A DNA stretch of 64,000 bases from DASQFQ01 sp963811595 (lineage in GTDB: Bacteria > Actinomycetota > Thermoleophilia > Solirubrobacterales > Solirubrobacteraceae), in the NCBI GenBank assembly GCA_963811595.1, contig CAWERW010000012.1, forward strand, positions 124,001 through 188,000. Reading direction: 5' to 3'. Of this stretch, positions 1 through 7,852 are shown in pieces; the first letter of the stretch is position 1; each line of letters begins with the position of its first letter. The translations under genes were made by a program, and so were the position numbers. The notes under the pieces are model-generated. The model made no database searches and was not told where the DNA came from. It saw only the letters and a program-made list of their open reading frames with translations.

Positions 1-83
1 GTGCGGCGCGCGGTCGTCGCCACGGCCTCCCGCGCGGCTTCGATGTCACGCCCGGTGACCGGCGAGGACTCGACGGTGGCCAC
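1..83 (-). CDS. PLP-dependent ammonia-lyase-like protein, N-terminal fragment
   Basis: The first 27 codons of a gene that runs off the left edge on the minus strand. From a GTG start the translation reads VATVESSPVTGRDIEAA and continues to an ...ATTARRT segment. This resembles the N-terminus of threonine ammonia-lyase and related fold-type II PLP enzymes, in which a short 'VT..DI.AA' helix precedes the 'RTPL' motif. A stop codon lies in frame four codons above the GTG, so no longer start is possible. The gene is divergent from the sugar-acid operon. The family call rests on a short segment and is inference. Confidence 0.45.
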   Translation of the reverse strand, partial: MATVESSPVTGRDIEAAREAVATTARR

Positions 84-105
84 GCATCCAGGCTACATGC
101 CGCGA

Positions 106-111
106 TATACC
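106..111 (+). promoter_or_regulatory. -10-like TATACC for a leaderless start
   Basis: TATACC ends 7 nt before the GTG of the lactonase gene and there is no Shine-Dalgarno sequence. This is the spacing expected when transcription begins at the start codon. Confidence 0.4.
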
Positions 112-118
112 CCCGACT

Positions 119-937
119 GTGGAGCTCGCCCTCGACGCCAAGGCCGCCCTCGGAGAGGGCCCGCGCTGGGACCCGCGCATCGAGCGCCTGCTGTGGGTCG
201 ACATCAAGGGGAAGACGCTGCACCGCTTCGACCCCGCCACCGGCGAGGACGCCGCGACGCCGCTCCCCTCGATGGTCGGCGCCGCCGCCCCGACCGCCGA
301 CCCCGACCGCGTGCTCGTCGCGCTCGAGGACCGGCTCGCGATCGTCGACGTGAACACAGGCGAGCTCGAGCCGCTCGCCGACGTCCCCCACCCCCATTCC
401 GGCATGCGCACGAACGACGGCGCCGTCGACCCCGCCGGCCGCTTCTGGATCGGGACGATGGCGATCGACGAGCAGCCGAGCGACGGCGCGCTCTACCGCC
501 TCGACGGCCGCGAGCTCACGACCGTGCTCGCGCCGGTCGGGCTCTCGAACGGCCTCGACTGGATCGGCGACCGCATGTACTACGTCGACACGCCGACCCA
601 GCGCATCGACCTGCTCGACTGGGACGGCGACGAGGCGAGCAACCGCCGGCCGTTCGTGACGATCGAGGACGACGCCGGCAGCCCCGACGGCCTGGTGATC
701 GACGACGAGGGCGGCATCTGGCTCGCGCTCTACGGCGGCGCGCAGGTCCGCCGCTACAGCCCCGAGGGCGAGCTCACGGAGAAGCTCGACGTCCCGGCGG
801 ACAATGTGACCGCCGTCTGGTTTGCGGGCAACCGGTTGTTCATCACCACCGCCCGCTCACCCCAGCCGCTCGGCGGCGCCCTGTTCGTCGCCGAGCCCGG
901 CGTCTCCGGCCCCGCCGCGCGGATCTTCGCCGGATGA
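119..937 (+). CDS. SMP-30/gluconolactonase-family sugar lactonase
   Basis: A 272-residue calcium-dependent six-bladed propeller hydrolase of the SMP-30/regucalcin family, expected to open an aldonolactone ring in the cytoplasm. Family signatures include LGEGPRWDP near the N-terminus (metal-ligand Glu), 'RTNDGAVDPAGRFWIGTM', 'LSNGLDW' and 'SPDGL'. The length fits the family. The GTG start is the only one that preserves the conserved N-terminal strand and lies 7 nt after TATACC. The stop overlaps the next ATG (ATGA), so it is translationally coupled to the fuconate-dehydratase-like gene. This makes an L-fucono- or related lactone the likely substrate; the exact sugar is inference. Confidence 0.85.
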   Translation: MELALDAKAALGEGPRWDPRIERLLWVDIKGKTLHRFDPATGEDAATPLPSMVGAAAPTADPDRVLVALEDRLAIVDVNTGELEPLADVPHPHSGMRTNDGAVDPAGRFWIGTMAIDEQPSDGALYRLDGRELTTVLAPVGLSNGLDWIGDRMYYVDTPTQRIDLLDWDGDEASNRRPFVTIEDDAGSPDGLVIDDEGGIWLALYGGAQVRRYSPEGELTEKLDVPADNVTAVWFAGNRLFITTARSPQPLGGALFVAEPGVSGPAARIFAG

Positions 938-2223
938 AGATCGCCGGCGCCGTCGCGCGCGACATCCGCTTCCCCACGTCCGAGGGCCTCCACGGCTCCG
1001 ACGCGATGACCGCCGACCCGGACTACTCGGCCGCCTACGTGACGCTCACCACCGACGGCGACGACGCCGGGCACGGCTTCACGTTCACCGAGGGCCGCGG
1101 CAACGAGCTGTGCGTCGCCGCCATCGAGGCGCTCGCGAAGCGCGTCGAGGGCCTTGATCTCGACGAGGTCCGCGCCGACCCCGGCGAGGTCTTCCGCCGC
1201 GTCACCGGCGATCCGCAGCTGCGCTGGCTCGGCCCCGAGAAGGGCGTCATCCACCTCGCCACCGCCGCCGTCGTCAACGCGGTGTGGGACCTGTGGGCGC
1301 GCGCGGAGGGCAAGCCGCTGTGGGCGCTCGTCTGCGACTTCACGCCCGAGCAGTTCGTGCAGGCCGTGCCGTTCCAGTACCTCACCGACGCGCTCGACCC
1401 CGGCGCCGCGCGCGAGCTGCTCGAGGAGCGCGCGGCCGGCAAGGCCGAGCGCCGCGCCGAGATGGAGCGCGACGGCTTCCCCGCCTACACGACCTCGGCG
1501 GGCTGGCTCGGCTACTCCGACGACGAGGTCCGCCGGCTCGCCCGCGAGGCCGTCGCGGAGGGCTGGAACGACGTGAAGATGAAGGTCGGCGGCCCGCCCG
1601 AGAACGACGCGCGCCGCGCCGCGATCATCCGCGAGGAGATCGGCCCCGAGCGCCGCCTGATGATGGACGCCAACCAGGTCTGGGACGTCCCGGAGGCGAT
1701 CGAGAAGACGCTCGCCCTGCGCGAGTACGAGCCGTACTGGATGGAGGAGCCGACCAGCCCCGACGACGTGCTCGGCCACGCCGCGATCGCCGAGGCGATC
1801 GCCCCGATCAAGGTCGCGACCGGCGAGCACTGCATGAACCGCGTGCTGTTCAAGCAGTTCATGCAGGCCGGCGGGCTGCAGGTCTGCCAGGTCGACGCGT
1901 GCCGGCTCGGCGGCGTCAACGAGGTGCTCGCCGTGCTCCTGCTCGCCGCCCGCTTCGGGATCCCGGTGTGCCCGCACTCCGGCGGCGTGGGCCTGTGCGA
2001 GCTGACCCAGCACCTCTCGATCGTCGACTACGTCTGCGTCGGCGCGAGCCTCGACGGCCGGCTGCTCGAGTACGTCGACCACCTGCACGAGCACTTCCAC
2101 GACCCGGTGCGGATCCGCGGCGGCCGTTACGTCGCACCGGAACAGCCCGGGTACTCGGCGGCCATGAAGGCCGAGTCGCTGGACGAGTTCGAGTTCCCGG
2201 GAGGCGCCGCGTGGAGGTCGTGA
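934..2223 (+). CDS. L-fuconate dehydratase-like enolase-superfamily enzyme
   Basis: A 429-residue mandelate-racemase/enolase superfamily protein. The N-terminus (RDIRFPTS, GSDAM, PDYSAAYV) and the FTEGRGNE segment match the L-fuconate dehydratase (FucD) subgroup, which converts L-fuconate to 2-keto-3-deoxy-L-fuconate. The acid/base KxK motif (VKMKVGG) and the metal ligands in MMDANQ, MEEPTSP and GEHC are present, as is the catalytic-loop CPHSGGVGL. The ATG overlaps the lactonase stop. The 3' end overlaps the next gene by 13 nt. Substrate assignment follows the subgroup and the neighbouring lactonase; other 6-deoxy or galacto-type acid sugars cannot be excluded. Confidence 0.85.
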   Translation: MKIAGAVARDIRFPTSEGLHGSDAMTADPDYSAAYVTLTTDGDDAGHGFTFTEGRGNELCVAAIEALAKRVEGLDLDEVRADPGEVFRRVTGDPQLRWLGPEKGVIHLATAAVVNAVWDLWARAEGKPLWALVCDFTPEQFVQAVPFQYLTDALDPGAARELLEERAAGKAERRAEMERDGFPAYTTSAGWLGYSDDEVRRLAREAVAEGWNDVKMKVGGPPENDARRAAIIREEIGPERRLMMDANQVWDVPEAIEKTLALREYEPYWMEEPTSPDDVLGHAAIAEAIAPIKVATGEHCMNRVLFKQFMQAGGLQVCQVDACRLGGVNEVLAVLLLAARFGIPVCPHSGGVGLCELTQHLSIVDYVCVGASLDGRLLEYVDHLHEHFHDPVRIRGGRYVAPEQPGYSAAMKAESLDEFEFPGGAAWRS

Positions 2224-3245
2224 TCGCCTCGCCGATGCTCCGCGAGGACGCGGAGAAGATCGCCGCCGAGGACGGCGTCGAGCTGACCTACCTCCCCGAG
2301 CTGCTGCCGACCAGGCGCTGGGTCAGCGACCCGGTCGGCGAGGGCGGCGTGCCGCTCGACGACCCGCGCTGGAAGCACGCGCTCGAGAGCGCCGAGGTCG
2401 TGTTCGGGATCCCCGGCAGCTCCGGCGAGGGGCTCGTCGACCTCGTCCGCCGCGCGCCGCGGCTGAGCTGGGTGCAGGCGCGCAACGCCGGCGCGGGCGA
2501 GCAGCTCGGCGCCGCCCTGCAGATCGCCGGCGACGAGATCGCACACGTCACCGTCACCACCTCCTCCGGCGTCCACGCCGGCCCGCTGGCCGAGTTCGCG
2601 ATCCTCGGCATGCTCGCGTTCGCCAAGGAGCTGCCGAAGCTGCAGGCCGACCAGCGTGCGCACCACTGGCCGGAGGGCCAGCACCCGGTCGGCGAGCTGC
2701 GAGGGCAGACGCTGCTACTGGTCGGCGTCGGCGCCATCGGCACCGAGACCGCGCGGCTGGCGAGCGCGTTCGGCATGCACGTGCTCGCGGTCAAGCGCAG
2801 CCTCGAGGGCGGCGTCCCGCACGTCGACGAGCTCCATCCCGTGAGCGAGCTGCGCGCGCTGGTCGGCCGCGCCGACGCGATCGTCGTCACGCTCCCCGCC
2901 ACCGAGGCCACGCGCGGGCTGCTCGACGCCGAGACGCTCGCGGCCGTCAAGCCAGGCGCGGTACTCGTCAACGTCGGCCGCGGCGCGGTGATCGACGAGG
3001 ACGCGCTGATCGAGCGCCTGCAGGACGGCACGCTGGCCGGCGCCGCGCTCGACGTCTTCGTCGAGGAGCCGCTCCCCGATGACAGCCCGCTGTGGGACCT
3101 CGAGAACGTCATCGTCGCGCCGCACGGCGTCGCGCTGGTCGAGGCCGAGGAGCCGCGCATCGTCGAGCTGTTCATCGACAACCTGCGCCGCCACCGGGCC
3201 GGCGAGCCGCTGCGCAACGCGCTCGACCCCGAGGTCCTCTATTGA
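2211..3245 (+). CDS. D-isomer-specific 2-hydroxyacid dehydrogenase
   Basis: A 344-residue NAD-dependent 2-hydroxyacid dehydrogenase. The Rossmann motif VGVGAIGTE is central. The catalytic Arg lies in NVGRGAVIDED, the Glu in VEEPLP and the His in VAPHGVA. The GTG start is preceded by GGGAGG six bases upstream, inside the end of the dehydratase gene; a second in-frame GTG nine bases later is less well placed. It sits third in the sugar-acid operon and probably oxidises or reduces a 2-hydroxy/2-keto acid arising downstream of the dehydratase. The true substrate is not visible from sequence. Confidence 0.82.
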   Translation: MEVVIASPMLREDAEKIAAEDGVELTYLPELLPTRRWVSDPVGEGGVPLDDPRWKHALESAEVVFGIPGSSGEGLVDLVRRAPRLSWVQARNAGAGEQLGAALQIAGDEIAHVTVTTSSGVHAGPLAEFAILGMLAFAKELPKLQADQRAHHWPEGQHPVGELRGQTLLLVGVGAIGTETARLASAFGMHVLAVKRSLEGGVPHVDELHPVSELRALVGRADAIVVTLPATEATRGLLDAETLAAVKPGAVLVNVGRGAVIDEDALIERLQDGTLAGAALDVFVEEPLPDDSPLWDLENVIVAPHGVALVEAEEPRIVELFIDNLRRHRAGEPLRNALDPEVLY

Positions 3246-4279
3246 GCCGGATCGCCCCCGCCGAGCTCGAGCGCTGGATCGGCGCGCTGCTCGAGGCCTC
3301 CGGGCTCGAGCCCGCCGCGGCGGAGACCGTCGCGGTCTCGCTCGTGCACGCGAACCGCCGCGGCACCGACTCGCACGGCGTCGCGCGCACGATCGTCTAC
3401 GCCGGGCGCCTGCGCGACGGGCACATGAACGGCCGCCCGCGGCCGAAGATCGAGAAGCGGCACGGGGCGGTCGCGCTCGTCGACGGCGACCAGGGCCCGG
3501 GCCAGGTCGCCGGCGTGTTCGCCACCGACCTGTCGGTCGACCTCGCGCGCGAGCACGGTGCGGGCGTCGTGGTCGTGCACCGCTCGAGCCACTACGGCGC
3601 CGCCGGCTACTACGCGATCCGCGCCGCCGAGGCCGGCATGGTCGGCATGTCGACCACGAACTCCGAGCCGTTCGTCGTCCCCTACGGCGGCATCGGCCAC
3701 GCGCTCGGCACGAACCCGATCGCGATCGCGGCGCCGACGCCCGGCGGCATCTTCGACACCGACATGGCCACGAGCCAGGTCGCGGTCAACAAGATCTTCA
3801 ACGCGCGCGACGAGGGCCGCACGATCCCCGAGGGCTGGGGCGTCGACGAGCAGGGCCACCCGACGACCGACCCCAACGAGGTCTACGCCGCCGTCCCGCT
3901 CGGCGGCTACAAGGGCTACGCGCTCGCCGTGCTCGTCGAGGTCCTCTCCGGCGTGCTCTCGGGCTCCGGCGTCGGCCACGGCATCGGCCGCCTCTACGAG
4001 GACGCCGCGCCGCAGGACGTCGGGCACTTCCACCTCGCGATCGACGTCGACGTGCTCGCCGGCCGCGAGCGCGCCGCCGAGCTGCTCGGCCGGCTGCTCG
4101 GCGACCTCAAGGCGATCCCGCCCGCGCCCGGACACGACGAGGTGCTCGTCCCCGGCGAGCCGGAGCAGCGCGCCCAGGCCGAGCGCGAGCGCGACGGCAT
4201 CCCGCTGCCGCCGACGCTGTGGACGGCGCTGAACGAGCTCAGCGCGGAAGTTGGCGTGACGCCGCCCGACCCTGGGTAA
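3242..4279 (+). CDS. Malate/L-lactate dehydrogenase (Ldh2) family oxidoreductase
   Basis: A 345-residue NAD(P)-dependent dehydrogenase of the Ldh2/YlbC family, unrelated in fold to ordinary lactate dehydrogenase. Characteristic stretches are GTDSHGVAR, HRSSHYGAAGYY, the TTNSEP segment and GGYKGYALA. The start is a TTG whose last two bases overlap the previous TGA (TTGA), so translation is probably coupled. L-fuconate breakdown can end in L-lactate plus pyruvate, and some sugar-acid operons use this family for keto-acid reduction or oxidation. Either role would fit here. Confidence 0.83.
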   Translation: MSRIAPAELERWIGALLEASGLEPAAAETVAVSLVHANRRGTDSHGVARTIVYAGRLRDGHMNGRPRPKIEKRHGAVALVDGDQGPGQVAGVFATDLSVDLAREHGAGVVVVHRSSHYGAAGYYAIRAAEAGMVGMSTTNSEPFVVPYGGIGHALGTNPIAIAAPTPGGIFDTDMATSQVAVNKIFNARDEGRTIPEGWGVDEQGHPTTDPNEVYAAVPLGGYKGYALAVLVEVLSGVLSGSGVGHGIGRLYEDAAPQDVGHFHLAIDVDVLAGRERAAELLGRLLGDLKAIPPAPGHDEVLVPGEPEQRAQAERERDGIPLPPTLWTALNELSAEVGVTPPDPG

Positions 4280-4306
4280 CGCTCCTCCTCGGGAGGAGGA
4301 GCACCG

Positions 4307-5767
4307 ATGGCGACAGTGGTCGAAGAGCGCCCCGGCGAGGGGCCGTTCTCACCGGACATCCCGAGCGACGTCCTGGGGCCGGTCCCGATCAAGGACCTGC
4401 CCGAGCCCTTGCCGCTGCGCAAGGTGCTCGGCCCCGGCGTGATCCTGCTCGCCACCGCGCTCGGCTCCGGCGAGTACGTGCTGTGGCCGTTCATCGCCTC
4501 GCACATCGGCCTCACGATCATGTGGGCCGCGATCGTCGCGATCGCGATCCAGTTCTTCATCAACATGGAGGTCGAGCGCTACACGCTCGCGACCGGCGAG
4601 ACCGCGATCACCGGCTTCACGCGGCTGTGGAAGCCGTGGTGGTTCCTGTTCATCGTCATGGCCGTGGTCCCGAACATGTGGCCGGGGTTCGCGACGGGCG
4701 CCGCGACCTGCCTGTCGTTCGTGGTCGGGGACCTCAACATCCAGCTCGTCGGCATCCTCGGGCTGATCGCGGTCGGGATCACGCTGACCGCCTCGAAGGT
4801 CGTCTACCAGACCGTCGAGAAGCTCCAGACCGTCGTCATCCTCGGAGTGATCGTGTGGCTCGCGCTCGCGGTCGTGCTCGGCACCACCTCCGACGCGTGG
4901 GGCGACCTCGTCAGCGGCTTCGGCAGCTTCGGCTCGATCGAGACGAACGAGGCCGTGACCGCCGCCGCGCTCGCGGGCGCGATCGCGTTCGCGGGCTCGG
5001 GCGGCTGCGGCAACCTCGCCGTCTCCAACTGGGTGCGCGACAAGGGCATGGGCATGGGCGCCTACATCCCGCGCATCGAGTCGCCGATGAAGGGCGAGCA
5101 GGAGGCCGTCCCGTCAACCGGCACGACGTTCGAGCCCAACGACGAGAACATGCGCCGCTGGAAGGGCTGGTGGAAGGTCGCCAACACCGAGCAGGCCGTC
5201 ACGTTCTGGCTGATCGGGACGCTCGGGATCGTGATCCTCTCCGTGCTCGCCTACTCGACCGTGTTCGGCAAGGACACCGGCGAGGACTTCGACTTCATCA
5301 AGGCCGAGGGCGACGTGCTCAAGGACACCGTCGCGCCGTGGTTCGCGACCGTGTTCTGGCTCGCCGGCTTCTTCAAGCTGCTCTCGACGATGCTCGGCAA
5401 CTTCGACTACGTCAGCCGCATCACCGCCGACGCGGTGAAGATCAACGCCACGCCCGACAGCCAGACCTGGACCGAGAGCCGCATCTACGGCGCGACCGTG
5501 TGGGCGCTGATCGTCTTCGGCATCGCGATCCTGCTGATCTTCACCGACCAGCCGCTCGTGCTGCTCGTGATCGGCTCCGCGCTCAGCGCGATGGTGATGT
5601 TCATCTACTCGATCCTGCTGATCGTGCTCAACCGCAAGGCGCTGCCCGAGATGATCCGCATCAGCGGCTACCGGCTCGTGATCCTCGGCATCGCGGTGCT
5701 GTGGTTCGGCTACTTCTCGGCGCGCGTGGTGATCGCCTACATCCCTCAGCTGTGGGGCGGCGGATGA
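4307..5767 (+). CDS. Nramp-related (SLC11-like) membrane transporter
   Basis: A 486-residue polytopic protein with roughly eleven hydrophobic segments and a short cytoplasmic N-terminus. TM1 reads LGPGVILLATALGSGEY, which is recognisably Nramp-like in its opening GPG, but the metal-binding DPGN motif is replaced by GSGE. The TM6-equivalent stretch GGCGNLAVSNW lacks the canonical MPHN. Transport of transition metals is therefore doubtful. Its place behind four sugar-acid enzymes and ahead of a 30-residue membrane peptide suggests uptake of the pathway substrate, but that is inference. A strong GGAGGAGG ribosome site precedes the ATG. Confidence 0.7.
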   Translation: MATVVEERPGEGPFSPDIPSDVLGPVPIKDLPEPLPLRKVLGPGVILLATALGSGEYVLWPFIASHIGLTIMWAAIVAIAIQFFINMEVERYTLATGETAITGFTRLWKPWWFLFIVMAVVPNMWPGFATGAATCLSFVVGDLNIQLVGILGLIAVGITLTASKVVYQTVEKLQTVVILGVIVWLALAVVLGTTSDAWGDLVSGFGSFGSIETNEAVTAAALAGAIAFAGSGGCGNLAVSNWVRDKGMGMGAYIPRIESPMKGEQEAVPSTGTTFEPNDENMRRWKGWWKVANTEQAVTFWLIGTLGIVILSVLAYSTVFGKDTGEDFDFIKAEGDVLKDTVAPWFATVFWLAGFFKLLSTMLGNFDYVSRITADAVKINATPDSQTWTESRIYGATVWALIVFGIAILLIFTDQPLVLLVIGSALSAMVMFIYSILLIVLNRKALPEMIRISGYRLVILGIAVLWFGYFSARVVIAYIPQLWGGG

Positions 5768-7053
5768 CCAAGGTCGTCCGCCTCCGGCTGCTGCTCGCGG
5801 TCGTGATCTGGTTCGCGCTGATCACCGTCGCGCGGCTGGTCGAGCTGGTCGCGTAGGAACGCGCGCTCGACGGGGTTGGTGGCGAGCGCCAGCGCGCGCT
5901 CGTACGCGGCCCGCGAGTCCTCCCCGCGCCCGAGCCGGCGCAGCAGGTCGGCGCGGGCGGAGTGCAGCAGGTAGTAGTCCTCGAGCCCGTCGATGGCGTC
6001 GATCAGCGCCAGCCCATGCTCGGGCCCGTCGGCCAGCGCGACCGCGACCGCCCGGTTGAGCGCGATCACGGGGCTCGGCTCGAGCGCCCCGTAGAGCTCG
6101 GCGACGCGGCGCCAGTCGGTGACGGGCGCGACGTGCTCGACGGCGATCCGCGCCTGCACGCCGTACTGGTCCTCGCCCGCGGCGGCGGCGAGCGCGCGCC
6201 CCTCCTCGATCTCCGCCCCGTGCCAGAGCGCGCGGTCCTGGTCGGAGAGCAGTACGAGCCGCCCGCCGGCGTCGACGCGGGCGTCGCGCCGCGCGTGGTG
6301 GAGCAGCATCAGCGCCAGCAGGCCGCGCGGCTCCGCGCGCCCCGGCATCAGCTCGACGAGCAGCCGCCCGAGCCGGATCGCCTCCGCGCACAGCTCGCGC
6401 CGCACGAGCGCCTCGCCCGCCGTCGCCGCGTAGCCCTCGTTGAAGATCAGGTAGACGGCGGCGAGCACCGACGGCAGCCGGTGCGGGAGCTCCTCCTCCT
6501 CGGGCACGCGGTAGGCGATGCCGGCGTCGGCGATCTTGCGCTTCGCGCGCACGAGCCGCTTCGCCATCGCCGGCTCGGCCACGAGGAAGGCGCGCGCGAC
6601 CTCCGGCACCGTCAGGCCGCCGAGCGTCCGCAGCGTCAGCGCCACGCGGGCCTCGGCGGAGAGCGCCGGGTGGCAGCAGGTGAACATCAGCCGCAGCCGG
6701 TCGTCGGGCACTTCACCCTCCTCCGTCGCGAGCGCTTCCAGCTCGCCGAGCTTCGCCTCGAGCACGCGCTCCCGCCGCAGGCGGTCGATCGCCTTGTTGC
6801 GCGCGGTCGTGATGATCCACGCGCCGGGGTTGCGCGGGATGCCGTCGCGAGGCCAGCGCCGCAGCGCGACGACCCACGCCTCCTGCACCGCCTCCTCGGC
6901 GAGGTCGAAGTCGCCGAGGACGCGGATGAGGGTTGCGACCGCCCGCCCCGACTCGCGCCGGAACAGGCGATCGACGTCGGGTCCTACTCGAAGCTCATGA
7001 CGGGCCGGACCTCGATCGTCCCGTTCTGCGCTCCTGGGATCTTCGCGGCCCAT
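5746..7053 (-). CDS. ECF sigma factor with C-terminal TPR-like extension (DGPF-linked, ECF42 type)
   Basis: The sigma-2 region (GRAVATLIRVLGDFDLAEEAVQ, NPGAWIITTARN) and sigma-4 region (LTLRTLGGLTVPEVARAF) are followed by a long helical extension (RLLVELMPGRAEPRGLLALM, ALNRAVAVALADGP, PVERAFLR). This is the architecture of ECF42-type factors, which are encoded beside DGPF/YCII proteins as here. Conserved sequence begins near base 6975. The ATG at 7053 lies inside the YCII gene and adds about 25 unconserved residues, so the true start is uncertain. The last 35 residues (PRDGDQREPDHDREQQ...) look like read-through beyond the natural family end and overlap the convergent small membrane gene. Role: alternative sigma factor directing RNA polymerase. 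Confidence 0.8.
   Translation of the reverse strand: MGREDPRSAERDDRGPARHELRVGPDVDRLFRRESGRAVATLIRVLGDFDLAEEAVQEAWVVALRRWPRDGIPRNPGAWIITTARNKAIDRLRRERVLEAKLGELEALATEEGEVPDDRLRLMFTCCHPALSAEARVALTLRTLGGLTVPEVARAFLVAEPAMAKRLVRAKRKIADAGIAYRVPEEEELPHRLPSVLAAVYLIFNEGYAATAGEALVRRELCAEAIRLGRLLVELMPGRAEPRGLLALMLLHHARRDARVDAGGRLVLLSDQDRALWHGAEIEEGRALAAAAGEDQYGVQARIAVEHVAPVTDWRRVAELYGALEPSPVIALNRAVAVALADGPEHGLALIDAIDGLEDYYLLHSARADLLRRLGRGEDSRAAYERALALATNPVERAFLRDQLDQPRDGDQREPDHDREQQPEADDLGHPPPHS
5764..5856 (+). CDS. 30-residue single-span membrane peptide
   Basis: A tiny gene whose ATG overlaps the transporter stop (ATGA). The product starts MTKVVRLR, is followed by one hydrophobic helix of about 18 residues (LLLAVVIWFALI...) and ends ARLVELVA. 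It has a basic N-terminus and no Cys. The overlap and composition suggest a small subunit or regulator of the adjacent transporter. The opposite strand is the nonconserved tail of the sigma-factor gene, so two coding claims compete for these bases. It could be non-functional. Confidence 0.5.
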   Translation: MTKVVRLRLLLAVVIWFALITVARLVELVA

Positions 7054-7334
7054 TCGATCGCCTCGTCGAGATCCTTGCACTCGACGAGGTAGAAGCCGCC
7101 GAGCTGCTCCTTCGTCTCCGGGAACGGGCCGTCGGTGACGAGGCGCTCGCCGTTACGGACCTTGACGGTGGTCGCCGTCTCGGGCATCTCCAGCGCCTCA
7201 CCGGCCAGGAGCGTGCCGTTCTTGGTGATGTCCTGCCAGAACGCGTCGTAGGCCTGCATCACCGCGGCCTCCTGCTCGGGCGTCGCGTCGGCGTAGTCGC
7301 TCATGTCGCCGTAGATGTTGAGCACGTACTTCAT
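6984..7334 (-). CDS. YCII/DGPF-domain protein
   Basis: A 116-residue protein of the YCII-related family containing VTDGPFPETKEQLGGFYLVE, the DGPF signature. The ATG is set by AGGAGG six bases upstream; an in-frame ATG ten codons earlier lacks such a site. It lies directly upstream of, and overlaps, the ECF sigma gene on the same strand. DGPF proteins are the standard genomic partner of ECF42 sigma factors, but their biochemical role is unsettled. A signalling or accessory role for the sigma factor is the best inference. Confidence 0.85.
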   Translation of the reverse strand: MKYVLNIYGDMSDYADATPEQEAAVMQAYDAFWQDITKNGTLLAGEALEMPETATTVKVRNGERLVTDGPFPETKEQLGGFYLVECKDLDEAIEWAAKIPGAQNGTIEVRPVMSFE

Positions 7335-7401
7335 GCAAGCCTCCTGTGGGGGTTTGTGTTCCACCCGTACGACGAACGGGATGGGCCTCCTGAGGACAAT
7401 C

Positions 7402-7797
7402 TCAGTCCGGCAGCGCCAGAATCGCGTCGATCTCGACCTGCGCGCCCTTCGGCAGCGCCGCGACGGCGTAGGCCACGCGGGCCGGCGGCTGGTCGTTGAA
7501 GAACTCGGCGTAGACCTCGTTGACGTCCGCGAACGCTCCGATGTCGGTCAGGTACACGGTCAGCTTCACGCTGTCCTCGGCGAGCGTGCAGCCGCCCTCG
7601 GAGGCGATCGTCGACAGGTTCTCGAGGCACCGCCGGGCCTGCTCGGGAGGCGTGTCGCCGACGAGCTCGCCCGACTCCGGGTCGAGCGGGATCTGGCCGG
7701 AGATGAACAGGAGGCCGCCGGCCTTGACGGCGTGGGAGTACGGACCGACCGCGTCGGGAGCCCCGGCCGCGGTCACGGTTTCGCGATGATGGGACAT
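7402..7797 (-). CDS. RidA/YjgF/UK114-family protein
   Basis: A 131-residue Rid-family protein. Members hydrolyse reactive enamine/imine intermediates formed by PLP enzymes. Visible signatures are GPYSHAVKAGGLLFISGQIP, the active-site Arg region ARVAYAVAALPKGAQVEID with the following Glu, and the usual length. TACGGT ends six bases before the ATG with no Shine-Dalgarno, pointing to a leaderless message. It is divergent from the secreted repeat protein. Whether it is a true RidA deaminase or one of the Rid1-7 subfamilies cannot be settled here. Confidence 0.88.
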   Translation of the reverse strand: MSHHRETVTAAGAPDAVGPYSHAVKAGGLLFISGQIPLDPESGELVGDTPPEQARRCLENLSTIASEGGCTLAEDSVKLTVYLTDIGAFADVNEVYAEFFNDQPPARVAYAVAALPKGAQVEIDAILALPD

Positions 7798-7803
7798 GCG
7801 GGC

Positions 7804-7809
7804 ACCGTA
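7804..7809 (-). promoter_or_regulatory. -10-like TACGGT for a leaderless start
   Basis: On the minus strand TACGGT is followed by exactly six bases and the ATG of the Rid-family gene. Confidence 0.4.
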
Positions 7810-7840
7810 AAGAAAAGTCCCCGCGCGCGGCCGCTCCGGT

Positions 7841-7846
7841 TATCGT
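7841..7846 (+). promoter_or_regulatory. -10-like TATCGT for a leaderless start
   Basis: TATCGT is followed by exactly six bases and the ATG of the secreted repeat protein. It is back-to-back with the Rid promoter. Confidence 0.4.
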
Positions 7847-7852
7847 CGCGCC

